From a virus: 34,291 bases of DNA. The position numbers and the translations under genes were made by a program. Positions 1 through 7,489 of the stretch are shown piece by piece. Position 1 is the first letter of the stretch, and each line of letters opens with the position of its first letter. The DNA lies in IMG/VR virus record IMGVR_UViG_3300049846_000560, positions 1 through 34,291 of that record; one strand, 5' to 3'. Under the pieces are notes generated by a model. The model made no database searches and had not been told where the DNA came from. It worked only from the letters and a program-made list of their open reading frames with translations.

Positions 1-1943
1 GACGAACCCCCGCCGCCGGCCCCGTCCACGATTCCATTGCGCAATGAACTGAAGATGTCGCGCATCAAGGGTGAGTTGGGCGCGGCGCCATTGCCCCCGC
101 TGGCACTCGCACCAGGCGCACCGCCCGCGCAGGAGTACCCAATGCCGCCCACAGAGAACGCGGACGGCTGCATGGACCCACCACCGCCACCGCCACCCGA
201 CGTTCCGGTGCCCCCGGCGGTCCTGTAGCCGCCACCGCCACCGCCGAGCGACGTGATGCCGCTGCCGCCGCCATCGCCGCCCAGCCCGGCGCCGCCCAGC
301 CCGCCGGAGTAGGTGTTGGTTCCAGCGAACGTGATCGTGGGAGACGACCCGCCGTTGAAGCCGAACCAGCCGCAAGAGCCGCCGCCGCCGCCGCCCATTG
401 CCATGTAGGTCATCGTGTCCGACATGGAAACAGACCCGCCCGTGCCGCCCGTGGACGTACTGGCTTCACGCAGGGCGCCAAGCACCGTTCCTGTGCCGCC
501 CGTGGGGCCGCTCGCGCCCGTGGCAGAAATCGCACCGCCCACCGACGACGTACCGCCCACGCCGCCCACGACGTAGGAAAGCGTCTGCCCAGGCACCACG
601 TCGATGATGCCGCTGGCAAAGCCGCCGCCCCCGCCGCCATAGGCGGAGTTCGGAACCGAGACGTACAGCGGGCACGAACTGTTGTTCGTGTGGACGAGCA
701 CCTGTCCCGAAACCACCGTCGCCGAGAGGACGGCGGCGGTCATGGTGTCTGTGTAACCGCTCCAGAGCGTCGGATACCAGCTCAGCCCACCGTCGATCGA
801 CGCCGCGCCATACCAGTCGGTGTTGGTGGCGGTCGGGTCGTAGGCGAAGAAGACATCGCTGGCGGGAGAGACGACACCGCGGAAGGTCTTGCTGCCGGTG
901 ATCCCGGACTTGGTTGCAGCCGCCCAGGTCACCGCATCGGTGGAGTAGAGGATGGTGGCCGATGCCCCGACCGCCACGTATCTCGTGCCGTCCCAGGTGA
1001 CATCGTGCAGGGCATTCGCAGTGCCCGAGGTTCTGGGGGTCCAGGTGATGCCGTCAGGCGAAGTCGCGATGTACCCGGAGTTGCCGACAACGATGAACTG
1101 CCCGTTGAGGAAGCGAACGCTGTTCAGGGTGCGGGTGTCCGCGGTGCCCGACGCCCTGGCCGTCCAGGTCGCCCCGGTTGGCGAGGTCGCAATCCCCCGG
1201 TCGGTGGTGCTCGTGGAGCCCACCGCCACATACAGCCCAGCCCCCGCAGCCATTCCATACGCGGCGCCGATGTTGGCCCCGGAGAGGGCGGCGGACGCCG
1301 ACCATGTGGTCCCGGCGTTGGTGGTGTAGACGGCGACGTTGCTGCTGTTCGCACCGCAGAAGCTGCTCGAGCTCAGGCTGGCCGACCCGCCATCCCAGCA
1401 GGTGGAGTACGCGGGGATTGCGCCACCGGACGAGAAAGTGACTCCGCCATCGGTGGACTTGTAGCTCGTCCCGCCGCTCGACCTCGGAACCACGAGAACC
1501 GTTGTGCCGTTCTTGACGAGGTACGCCCCGTCGCCAAGCGAAACCCCACCCACCGCGGACTCGCCCTGGTAGTTGCGAATGTCGGAGTTCGAGTAAAACG
1601 CAGCCGAGTCGCAGTACAGGTGTTTGCCGGCATCGCTCACAACGACAGGCCCGGCGCCCGACGAGTGAGGACTGTGGTTGACGTGGTAAGCCCCCCCGTA
1701 GTTCCTGTACTTCTGCGCCGGCAGGAAGTGAAACTTCCTGCCCGAAACCATCGGGTCGAAGAAGGGGTTGCAGCCGTCCGCCCCGCCGCCGATCACGGTG
1801 GCGCGCACCTGAAAGACGTTCTGCGGCACCGTGAATGTGCCGGCACCCGCCTGGGTGATGAGTCGCTGGTTGACCCACCGTGCCGGGGCCACTCGGGTCG
1901 GCACATTCGGGGGCAGCGGGTAGCCGTACATGCCCTTGTTCAT
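1..1943 (-). CDS. Gly-rich/Asp-box tail fibre or adhesin (3' end beyond window)
   Basis: The frame stays open from the ATG at 1943 to the window edge, so at least 647 residues are present and the C-terminus is missing. The N-terminus reads GTFTVPQNVFQVRATVIGGG, the type of beta-strand lead-in seen before glycine-rich phage fibre domains. The middle (roughly residues 200-340) carries Asp-box-like repeats, for example GYIATSPDGITW, as in sialidase/BNR-type beta-propellers. The last ~200 visible residues are extremely glycine-rich (GGGGG runs), like adhesin domains that pack polyglycine helices. The start is preceded by GGAGGTGA, and the ATG overlaps the stop of the upstream gene (TGATG). It is the most distal gene of the fibre cluster and is probably a receptor-binding protein. 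The exact receptor cannot be read from the sequence. Confidence 0.85.
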   Translation of the reverse strand, partial: MNKGMYGYPLPPNVPTRVAPARWVNQRLITQAGAGTFTVPQNVFQVRATVIGGGADGCNPFFDPMVSGRKFHFLPAQKYRNYGGAYHVNHSPHSSGAGPVVVSDAGKHLYCDSAAFYSNSDIRNYQGESAVGGVSLGDGAYLVKNGTTVLVVPRSSGGTSYKSTDGGVTFSSGGAIPAYSTCWDGGSASLSSSSFCGANSSNVAVYTTNAGTTWSASAALSGANIGAAYGMAAGAGLYVAVGSTSTTDRGIATSPTGATWTARASGTADTRTLNSVRFLNGQFIVVGNSGYIATSPDGITWTPRTSGTANALHDVTWDGTRYVAVGASATILYSTDAVTWAAATKSGITGSKTFRGVVSPASDVFFAYDPTATNTDWYGAASIDGGLSWYPTLWSGYTDTMTAAVLSATVVSGQVLVHTNNSSCPLYVSVPNSAYGGGGGGFASGIIDVVPGQTLSYVVGGVGGTSSVGGAISATGASGPTGGTGTVLGALREASTSTGGTGGSVSMSDTMTYMAMGGGGGGSCGWFGFNGGSSPTITFAGTNTYSGGLGGAGLGGDGGGSGITSLGGGGGGYRTAGGTGTSGGGGGGGSMQPSAFSVGGIGYSCAGGAPGASASGGNGAAPNSPLMRDIFSSLRNGIVDGAGGGGS

Positions 1944-2338
1944 CAGAAGTCACCTCCCAGGGCGATGACATTGAACGTCTCGGCGTTGTTCGTCGCGGCC
2001 CGCAAGCTGTAGCCGTTCGGGATGACCAGCGGCAACTCGAGGTCGACCTGACTGCTCACGTTGGATGCCCACGCAGGCTGCGTCGAGCTCGGGGTCACCG
2101 CCACCACGGGGACTTCCTTCCACAGACGGGCGTTGGTGCCGTCGTGAATGAACAGCCGGATCATCCCCGCCGTCGTGGTGCCGACAGCGTGGATGCGGAC
2201 CTGATCAATCCGCGAGCCCGATGCGCCAGCGCTGAAGACGGTGACGATGGTGCCGGTGCCGTCCCGGTTGGTGTTCGCAGTCGAAATCTGCCCGATGGCG
2301 CAGCGGGGGGTCGCTGCGTACTGTGCTTGAGTTGCCAT
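1943..2338 (-). CDS. Small beta-rich virion-type protein, function unknown
   Basis: This encodes 131 residues with no recognised catalytic motif. The composition is rich in Thr, Ala, Val and Asn with few Lys, and the alternating hydrophobic pattern (for example LFIHDGTNARLWKEVPV) suggests a beta-sandwich, as in small phage decoration or fibre-associated proteins. A GGAGTGA ribosome-binding site precedes the ATG. The gene abuts the 986-residue fibre upstream (its TAG is directly followed by this ATG) and overlaps the Gly-rich fibre downstream by one base, so the three are probably translated together as a distal tail fibre set. It could be a fibre subunit, a cap or an assembly partner. Confidence 0.8.
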   Translation of the reverse strand: MATQAQYAATPRCAIGQISTANTNRDGTGTIVTVFSAGASGSRIDQVRIHAVGTTTAGMIRLFIHDGTNARLWKEVPVVAVTPSSTQPAWASNVSSQVDLELPLVIPNGYSLRAATNNAETFNVIALGGDF

Positions 2339-5299
2339 CTAGATCACTCCATGTGCCATGAGTAGGAAGTCGGGCGCGGGCCGGGCGTTGGTGATCCCGT
2401 AGCCTTCGAGCGTTGTCGGGTTCGTCCCCGCAGTGACCCGGCCCTTGGCGTCGACCGTGACCGAGCGATAGGTGCCCGGGGTGCCCACCGAAGCCAGGGT
2501 CAGGGCCAGATTGACGTTGCCCGCGCCCGTGAAGCCGACAGCAGGTGCAGTCGCGTCACCCGAAGCAGAAAAGTCGCGCGAGGTCGCCAGCGCAGTCGCG
2601 GTGGACGCATTGCCTGTCAACGACCCAGAGAACGACGATGCCGCAACCGCGCCGGTGAAGGTGGTCGTGCCGTCGATTCCGTACAGTTTGGTGAAGGCGT
2701 TGGAGGTGTAGTCGACCGGAACCGAAGCGAGTTCGCTGGCTGAGTTCGTGTTCATCACCACATCGGCATAGGTGCTGCCTCGGTGGTGGACCGTCATCTC
2801 GACGAAGACGTTGCCGAAAATCTGGGTGATCACGTTGAGCGCCAGCTTCGCTGCCGCCGTAGTGGTTTCCTTCGTCCACAGCACCGGGTCGACGTAGCGC
2901 ACGCCTCCGACCAACTCCTCCCAATAGGTGATACTCCAGCTCAGATCAGGCAGTGTGTTCGAGCGCAGACCCGTCGTGAAATGAATGATCTGCAAGTTAG
3001 CGCCAGAGCTAACGGTGATCGTCCCCTCCAGCACGTAGTTCTGCGAGGGACTCGCCGGGGTGACGGTGCAGATTTCCTGGAACTCACCCGGCATGAGGTA
3101 GGAGGTTCCGACGTAATACTGCGAGAACTTCTGGGTCAGGCTGTTCACGCTGCGAACCTCGCCCAGCGTGGCTAGCCCGGAGAAGGTCTTGTTGCCGGTG
3201 AAGGTTTCTACGCCGCCCAGGGTCGCAAAGTCGCCGTCCGACAAGGCTGCGTTGAACTGCGCGAGAGTCCCGGTCAGCGTGTTGCTGGACAGGTTGAACG
3301 TCTTGCCGGTCAGGGTCTGTGTACCGTCCAGCGTCGCAACCGTGCGTTGCGCAGAGCCATCTCCGAAGCTCAACGCTCCACTGAGGTATCCCAGGCGTCC
3401 AGCGGTCGTGCCAGATGCAGTGCCCGCAAGCGTTGGCGTTGTGAGGGTCGGCGACGTGGAGAACACCAGATTCGTGCTGGTGGTGCCGGTTGCACCCGCC
3501 GCCGTGTAGCCGGTGATGTTGTTGAACGCGGCGATGCCAGCGGCGCTCGCGTTCGTTCCGCCGTTTGCCACAGGCAGCACGCCGCTGATGTGGGTGGTCA
3601 GAGCGATCTTGCCCCAGCTCGGAGCTGCCCCGACACCACCCGAGATAAGTGCGTTGCCGGTCGCAACATCGGCAAGCGCAGCAATGGTGGAGGTTCCGCT
3701 CGCATAAAGAAGGTCGCCCACTGCATAGCTGGTCAACCCTGTGCCACCGCTGGTCGGTGCAAGCGTGCCGGTCACACCAGCGCTCAGGCTGACGTTGGTG
3801 ATGGTGTTGGATACACCACTGATCGTCTTGTTGGTAAGAGTCTCAACGCCATCAACCGTCGCGATGTTGCCGTCAGACACGCTCGCATTGAATTGCGCCA
3901 AGGTGCCTGTTAGCGTGTTGTTGGCGAGGTCGATCGTCTTGCCAGTCAACGTCTCGACCGACGCAGACGTCGAGTAGTCGGTGCCTGCAACAGCCGCAGT
4001 GAATGCAGAGGTTCCGTTGCCTTTGAGCAGTCCCGTCAGGGTCGTAGCGCCCGTACCGCCGCTTGCGACAGGAAGAATTCCGGTGGCGTTGGTGACCGAA
4101 ATGCGGTAGTTGACACTCGAGTACCACTGCGTCGTGCTACTGGCGTCGAAACACATCACCCCGCCAACAGGCAACTGGATGGACGTGTTGATCGCCAGGG
4201 CGTCGATGTAGGCGCTTGTGGCGGGGTAGATGTTGATCGGGTTCGCGCCCTTGTTCACCACCACCATCCGTCGCCCGGTCGTAGCCGTTGGGAGGGTGAC
4301 GCCGGATGGATTGCTGGCCGCTGTCGTGACAACGACAAGATCACCCGTCAAGGCGCCCTGCCCTTGCGCGTTGGTGCCTGCGGTAACAGCAGCAGTGGTA
4401 TTGAAAACCGGCGCGCTTAGCGTCTTGTTGGTCAGGGTCTGCGTGCCGTCCAGCGTTGCAACGGAGCGCTGAACGGAACCGTCACCAAAGCTCAGAACGC
4501 CACTGGAGTACCCCAAACGCCCAGCGGTTGTCCCTGATGCCGTGCCTGCAAGCGTGGGTGTCGTGAGGGTCGGTGAGGTTGAAAAGACGAGGTTGGTGCT
4601 GGTGGTGCCGGTGGCACCAGCCGCGCTATAGCCCGTGATGTTGTTGAAGGCGGCGATGCCCGCCGAGCTGGCGTTCGTTCCGCCGTTGGCGACAGGGAGG
4701 ACGCCGCTGACATGGGCGGTTAGTGTGACCTTGCCCCAAGATGGCGCGACACCGACGCCGCCTGAAATCAAAGCGTTCCCTGTAGCAACGTCAGCGAGCT
4801 TGGACAGTGCCGATGTAGTGCTGGCATACAGCAAGTCGCCGACCGCATAGCTGGTCTGTCCAGTGCCGCCACTTGTTGCTGGGAGCGTTCCAGTAACGCC
4901 AGTGCTCAGGCTGACGTTGGTGATGGTGTTGTTGGAGCCGCTGATCGTCTTGTTGGTCAACGTGACGGTGTTGTCCGTCACAACCGCCACGTTGGTTGCC
5001 AACGTCAACGAAACTCGCTTGGTTCCGGCTGCAAAGTTCACCAGCGCACCGGCATTCGAGCTGGCGTGAACGGTGGTGCGCGCAAGGGTTCCGGCACTCC
5101 AAGTCCCGATGCCGGTTTCCCAATCGCCCGTGGGGGCGCCGAAGTTGTCGACCGCCGCAATGCTGTACGGGACCGTATCGCTTGCGGTGCAGACACTGCC
5201 GAACGTGCGGAAACCAGCAACCGCACCGTCAAGCGTGACGGTGCCAGTGCCCGTGGTGACGGATGTCTCCATCACCCGATCAGCAATGATCAGCGGCAT
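2339..5299 (-). CDS. Tail fibre protein with duplicated repeat module
   Basis: This 986-residue protein is low in charge and rich in Thr, Gly, Ala, Ser and Asn. It has many short fibre motifs (SGGTGxTSYAVGDLLYA, LPVANGGTNAS, TNKTISG). An approximately 181-residue module occurs twice (about residues 114-294 and 488-668) and is nearly identical in protein. Between the copies (about 310-400) lies a separate beta domain. A non-repetitive region at about 700-860 (FSQYYVGTSYLMPGEFQEIC onwards) is the likely specialised or receptor-facing part. The C-terminus carries the LEGYGITNA motif of many phage side-tail fibres. The start has a modest AACAGG site. It is followed immediately by the 131-residue gene. 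Its role as a trimeric side or tip fibre is inferred from composition and position. Confidence 0.9.
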   Translation of the reverse strand: MPLIIADRVMETSVTTGTGTVTLDGAVAGFRTFGSVCTASDTVPYSIAAVDNFGAPTGDWETGIGTWSAGTLARTTVHASSNAGALVNFAAGTKRVSLTLATNVAVVTDNTVTLTNKTISGSNNTITNVSLSTGVTGTLPATSGGTGQTSYAVGDLLYASTTSALSKLADVATGNALISGGVGVAPSWGKVTLTAHVSGVLPVANGGTNASSAGIAAFNNITGYSAAGATGTTSTNLVFSTSPTLTTPTLAGTASGTTAGRLGYSSGVLSFGDGSVQRSVATLDGTQTLTNKTLSAPVFNTTAAVTAGTNAQGQGALTGDLVVVTTAASNPSGVTLPTATTGRRMVVVNKGANPINIYPATSAYIDALAINTSIQLPVGGVMCFDASSTTQWYSSVNYRISVTNATGILPVASGGTGATTLTGLLKGNGTSAFTAAVAGTDYSTSASVETLTGKTIDLANNTLTGTLAQFNASVSDGNIATVDGVETLTNKTISGVSNTITNVSLSAGVTGTLAPTSGGTGLTSYAVGDLLYASGTSTIAALADVATGNALISGGVGAAPSWGKIALTTHISGVLPVANGGTNASAAGIAAFNNITGYTAAGATGTTSTNLVFSTSPTLTTPTLAGTASGTTAGRLGYLSGALSFGDGSAQRTVATLDGTQTLTGKTFNLSSNTLTGTLAQFNAALSDGDFATLGGVETFTGNKTFSGLATLGEVRSVNSLTQKFSQYYVGTSYLMPGEFQEICTVTPASPSQNYVLEGTITVSSGANLQIIHFTTGLRSNTLPDLSWSITYWEELVGGVRYVDPVLWTKETTTAAAKLALNVITQIFGNVFVEMTVHHRGSTYADVVMNTNSASELASVPVDYTSNAFTKLYGIDGTTTFTGAVAASSFSGSLTGNASTATALATSRDFSASGDATAPAVGFTGAGNVNLALTLASVGTPGTYRSVTVDAKGRVTAGTNPTTLEGYGITNARPAPDFLLMAHGVI
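3296..3838 (-). repeat. Direct repeat copy B inside tail fibre gene
   Basis: This encodes residues ~488-668 of the fibre and matches copy A (4418-4960) almost residue for residue, offset by 374 residues. Many synonymous differences separate the copies at DNA level. Confidence 0.8.
4418..4960 (-). repeat. Direct repeat copy A inside tail fibre gene
   Basis: This encodes residues ~114-294 of the fibre. Both copies contain SYAVGDLLYA, ATGNALISGGVG, VLPVANGGTNAS and TPTLAGTASGTTAGRLGY in the same order. The duplication is in phase and probably lengthens the shaft. Confidence 0.8.
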
Positions 5300-5312
5300 A
5301 CGCGACTACCTG

Positions 5313-5573
5313 TTAGACGTAGCCAAGTTGAGCAAGTCGTTCGTCGCTGATACCTTCGACGCGACACGTCGGAATGCTCGACTTGCGGGCGATTCGCACG
5401 TTACCGACCGAGGATTCAGGCAGCGCAGCCAGAGTGGCCCCATCTGCGCCCACCAAATGGACCCAGGGGACCATAACCTCGGCGCTACCCAGCTTGGTCG
5501 CTTCGATCATGCGAATGCCCACGCCCAGGTCGGTTTCGACCCAGACGCCTTGACGATCAGTCCAGTTCTTCAT
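5313..5573 (-). CDS. Small hypothetical phage protein
   Basis: This 86-residue protein of unknown function starts MKNWTDRQGVWVETDLGVGI. The ATG has a clear AAGGAG site upstream. It lies in the run of small genes between the tail tip protein and the fibre, where virion accessory or fibre-attachment proteins are usual. I see no membrane segment, zinc motif or known domain. Confidence 0.7.
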   Translation of the reverse strand: MKNWTDRQGVWVETDLGVGIRMIEATKLGSAEVMVPWVHLVGADGATLAALPESSVGNVRIARKSSIPTCRVEGISDERLAQLGYV

Positions 5574-5587
5574 GGCGCACTTGCTCC

Positions 5588-5986
5588 TTAGTCGGCAGTG
5601 ATCTGGGGGGTGACCTTGATCGTGCCGCCGCCAGAGGGGATCGAGAACGGGGCTCCGGTGAACCGCTCAGCCAAGGCGATCCGCCCGCTGACGGAACGGG
5701 TCATGTAGTAGCCGTATGCGTCGCCAGCGCCTGTCATGGTGAAAGTCTGTTGCGCATACGCGATCGAGGTCGGCGCACCCTCGGACGGAGCGCCCCAGCT
5801 CGCGCCAGTCAGCGTGATCGCCGAGTAGCCGGTGGCTGCGTACTCCGTGTAGGTCGCAGCAACGTCCGTCTCTGCGGGCGTGGTGTTGCTGCCGAACAGC
5901 CGCAGGATGAGGTTCTGCGGCGCAGTCTTGTTGACGAAGTATTCGAGGGCGTCGCCTTCGCCGTTGTTTGGGACTACAAGTGCCAT
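5588..5986 (-). CDS. Virion-type small beta protein, unknown function
   Basis: This encodes 132 residues starting MALVVPNNGEGDALEYFVNK, with an AGGAG site before the ATG. The N-terminal pattern of a short glycine turn followed by an amphipathic EYFVNKTAPQNLILRLF strand or helix is one I associate with a small conserved phage structural family located near tail fibre genes. The rest is Thr/Ala/Gly-rich and looks all-beta (FTMTGAGDAYGYYMTRSVSG). It sits 21 bases from the upstream gene. A minor tail or fibre-associated role is likely from context. Confidence 0.75.
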   Translation of the reverse strand: MALVVPNNGEGDALEYFVNKTAPQNLILRLFGSNTTPAETDVAATYTEYAATGYSAITLTGASWGAPSEGAPTSIAYAQQTFTMTGAGDAYGYYMTRSVSGRIALAERFTGAPFSIPSGGGTIKVTPQITAD

Positions 5987-6007
5987 GTCGGGCTCCTATT
6001 GGTGGGG

Positions 6008-6301
6008 TTAGGACTGGATCACCTGAGTGGGGCGACCTTCGCCGTCAAGAGTCACGGTCCAGACGCTTCCGCCGCCCGTGATCGTGATCGTGTTCGTGTT
6101 CGGGTATGCGACAACGTAGGCGACCCCCGCCCGCGTGTACGCGACAACCCTCGAAAGCTCGTCGTAGGCGATGTCGCTGATCGACACCTGCTCCGCAGAC
6201 GGCCCCGGAGGGCCTTGGAGTCCAGACTGGATGATCGTGGGCGTCTCGGGCGTGAACTCGATCACCGAGACGACTTCGGTTGTGACCGCAATCGTGCTCA
6301 T
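6008..6301 (-). CDS. Small tail-associated protein with short collagen-like triplets
   Basis: This 97-residue protein starts MSTIAVTTEVVSVIEFTPET. Near residue 30 it carries a GLQGPPGPS stretch, a minimal collagen-like Gly-X-Y segment common in phage fibre and tip proteins. The rest looks like beta strands (ITITGGGSVWTVTLDGEG). Its start overlaps the stop of the upstream gene as ATGA, with GGAG nine bases before the start, so the two are coupled. It is probably a small virion or fibre-adaptor protein. Confidence 0.75.
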   Translation of the reverse strand: MSTIAVTTEVVSVIEFTPETPTIIQSGLQGPPGPSAEQVSISDIAYDELSRVVAYTRAGVAYVVAYPNTNTITITGGGSVWTVTLDGEGRPTQVIQS

Positions 6302-6645
6302 TCGGTGACGCTCCGGGTAACCAGCACTTTGCCGCCAACCGGGTACAGGACATCGCCATTCTGGAACTCGACTCGCAAGTCCCAGGACGCCTTGGCGAAC
6401 GTCAGTGCGGCGGTCTGTGCAGCGGTCAGTAACAGCTTGATTTCGCCCTTAGCCGGTGTAACGATCAGCCCGCCATTGCCAACGGTCAACTCCAGCAGCA
6501 GCGTGCCGTCCGGCGCATCGCGAAAGTGGATGCGAACGACGCAGCCTGTAATGTCGATCGCCTTGCCCTTGGAGTCGGTCCACCGCAATGTGGACCGAAA
6601 AGTCTCGCCTTCGCGCAGCAACAGGTTAAGGTTAGCGGTCGCCAT
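6298..6645 (-). CDS. Small beta-sandwich phage tail/baseplate-type protein
   Basis: This 115-residue protein begins MATANLNLLLREGETFRSTL and contains a pattern of paired strands (TGCVVRIHFRDAPDGTLLLEL, GEIKLLLTAAQTAALTFAKA, WDLRVEFQNGDVLYPVGGKV). Such proteins in tail regions often resemble the N-terminal domain of baseplate upper proteins. That match is by eye only. The gene is coupled to the next gene by an ATGA overlap. A structural or fibre-attachment role is inferred from position. Confidence 0.75.
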   Translation of the reverse strand: MATANLNLLLREGETFRSTLRWTDSKGKAIDITGCVVRIHFRDAPDGTLLLELTVGNGGLIVTPAKGEIKLLLTAAQTAALTFAKASWDLRVEFQNGDVLYPVGGKVLVTRSVTE

Positions 6646-6668
6646 AGTCCCGTGACTCTATCAGTAAG

Positions 6669-6932
6669 TCACCGATGAGTAAAGATTGGATGATCGCGAA
6701 ACTCTGGCGGAAGCTGATGACGGCGCTGCTCGGACCTATAAGAAGCCTCGCAGTGATCGTTCTCCCAGAAAAACATGGCATCGATCAGACGACGCAGCAG
6801 CTCCCACATGCCGGCGCGTCGAAGCGAAAGTCTCCACACTCGACTCGAAAGCGTCTCGTCAGCCCAGCCGCCGAGGATCGTGTTGATGAACTGATCGATG
6901 GCGATTGCCACTTGCTTCAGCTTCACACCCAT
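6669..6932 (-). CDS. Small conserved phage protein, 87 aa, unknown function
   Basis: The frame can be extended upstream to 7382, but that extension only mirrors the neighbouring gene. The ATG at 6932 has AGAGG at the right distance, overlaps the preceding gene by 10 bases, and gives a sensible protein: MGVKLKQVAIAIDQFINTIL, then GGWADETLSSRVWR, then WELLRRLIDAMFFWENDHC. I recognise this pattern (IDQxxNxxxGGxADExxSxRxW ... FFWxxDHC) as a small protein found in many phages, often near lysis or tail fibre genes. Its function is not established. It has amphipathic helices but no clear signal peptide. Confidence 0.75.
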   Translation of the reverse strand: MGVKLKQVAIAIDQFINTILGGWADETLSSRVWRLSLRRAGMWELLRRLIDAMFFWENDHCEASYRSEQRRHQLPPEFRDHPIFTHR

Positions 6933-7483
6933 TGGATCGCCTCTACTTCTTCCACGGTTGTTGCTGCGTCGATCGCCGCTCGCAGCAGTCGCGCCTTCTC
7001 GTACTGCGCATTGATGTGCGCCCCCAGCGCCAGCCCCAGGCTGACCATCTGACCGCCGTTCAGCGTCACCACCGAGTCGTCCTCGGTCGTCCAGTCGATC
7101 GAGTAGGGCACGCCGTTGGCCTGGGCGACAAGCGCCATCGTCACCGCGCCGTTGATGTTCTGCACCGACACCCGGTCGGACTGATACGTCACACCGTCGA
7201 AGACGAATCCCGCCTCCTTGGCTGCGATCCGGGCTCGCTTGATCGTCTCCCACTTCGCCGCCTTGACCTCTGCAAGCGGGGGTGGCGGCGGCGGTGGCGG
7301 CGGGGGTGGCGGCATGTAGCGAACCAGCGATCTCGACCGCACGTCGATCGAGTCTTCCGGGTTGGCGTCGCACTCGAGCCACTGCTCGTCGCCGCTTACC
7401 TGAAGGGTGATGTACTCAGGCTTCGGCAGGGTGACCACACGCAGGATGGTCCCCTGTGGGTTGAAGATCGCGTACTTGTGCAT
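6923..7483 (-). CDS. DUF4376-type tail fibre-associated protein
   Basis: This encodes 186 residues. The N-terminal ~55 residues form a small domain (MHKYAIFNPQGTILRVVTLP). A run of twelve prolines (about residues 58-69) then acts as a rigid linker. The C-terminal ~115 residues match the DUF4376 pattern: KWETIKRARIAAKEAGFVFD, VQNINGAVTMAL, SIDWTTEDDSVVTLNGGQMV and a final ATTVEEVEAI helix. This domain is found at the C-terminus of many tail fibre assembly or fibre-associated proteins. The gene follows the central tail tip gene by 6 bases and overlaps the next gene. A chaperone or fibre-adaptor role is inferred. Confidence 0.85.
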   Translation of the reverse strand: MHKYAIFNPQGTILRVVTLPKPEYITLQVSGDEQWLECDANPEDSIDVRSRSLVRYMPPPPPPPPPPPPLAEVKAAKWETIKRARIAAKEAGFVFDGVTYQSDRVSVQNINGAVTMALVAQANGVPYSIDWTTEDDSVVTLNGGQMVSLGLALGAHINAQYEKARLLRAAIDAATTVEEVEAIQWV

Positions 7484-7489
7484 CCTGCC

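Noticed and set aside
690-2012. 440-residue plus-strand open frame
   Set aside because: It is rich in Arg and Gly, has no recognisable motif, and is the mirror of the Gly-rich fibre gene in GC-rich DNA. The minus-strand frame has a strong ribosome-binding site and fibre motifs.
6933-7382. Longer N-terminus for the 87-residue protein
   Set aside because: The extension mirrors the DUF4376 gene and is low in complexity; the ATG at 6932 has a ribosome-binding site and a recognised protein start.
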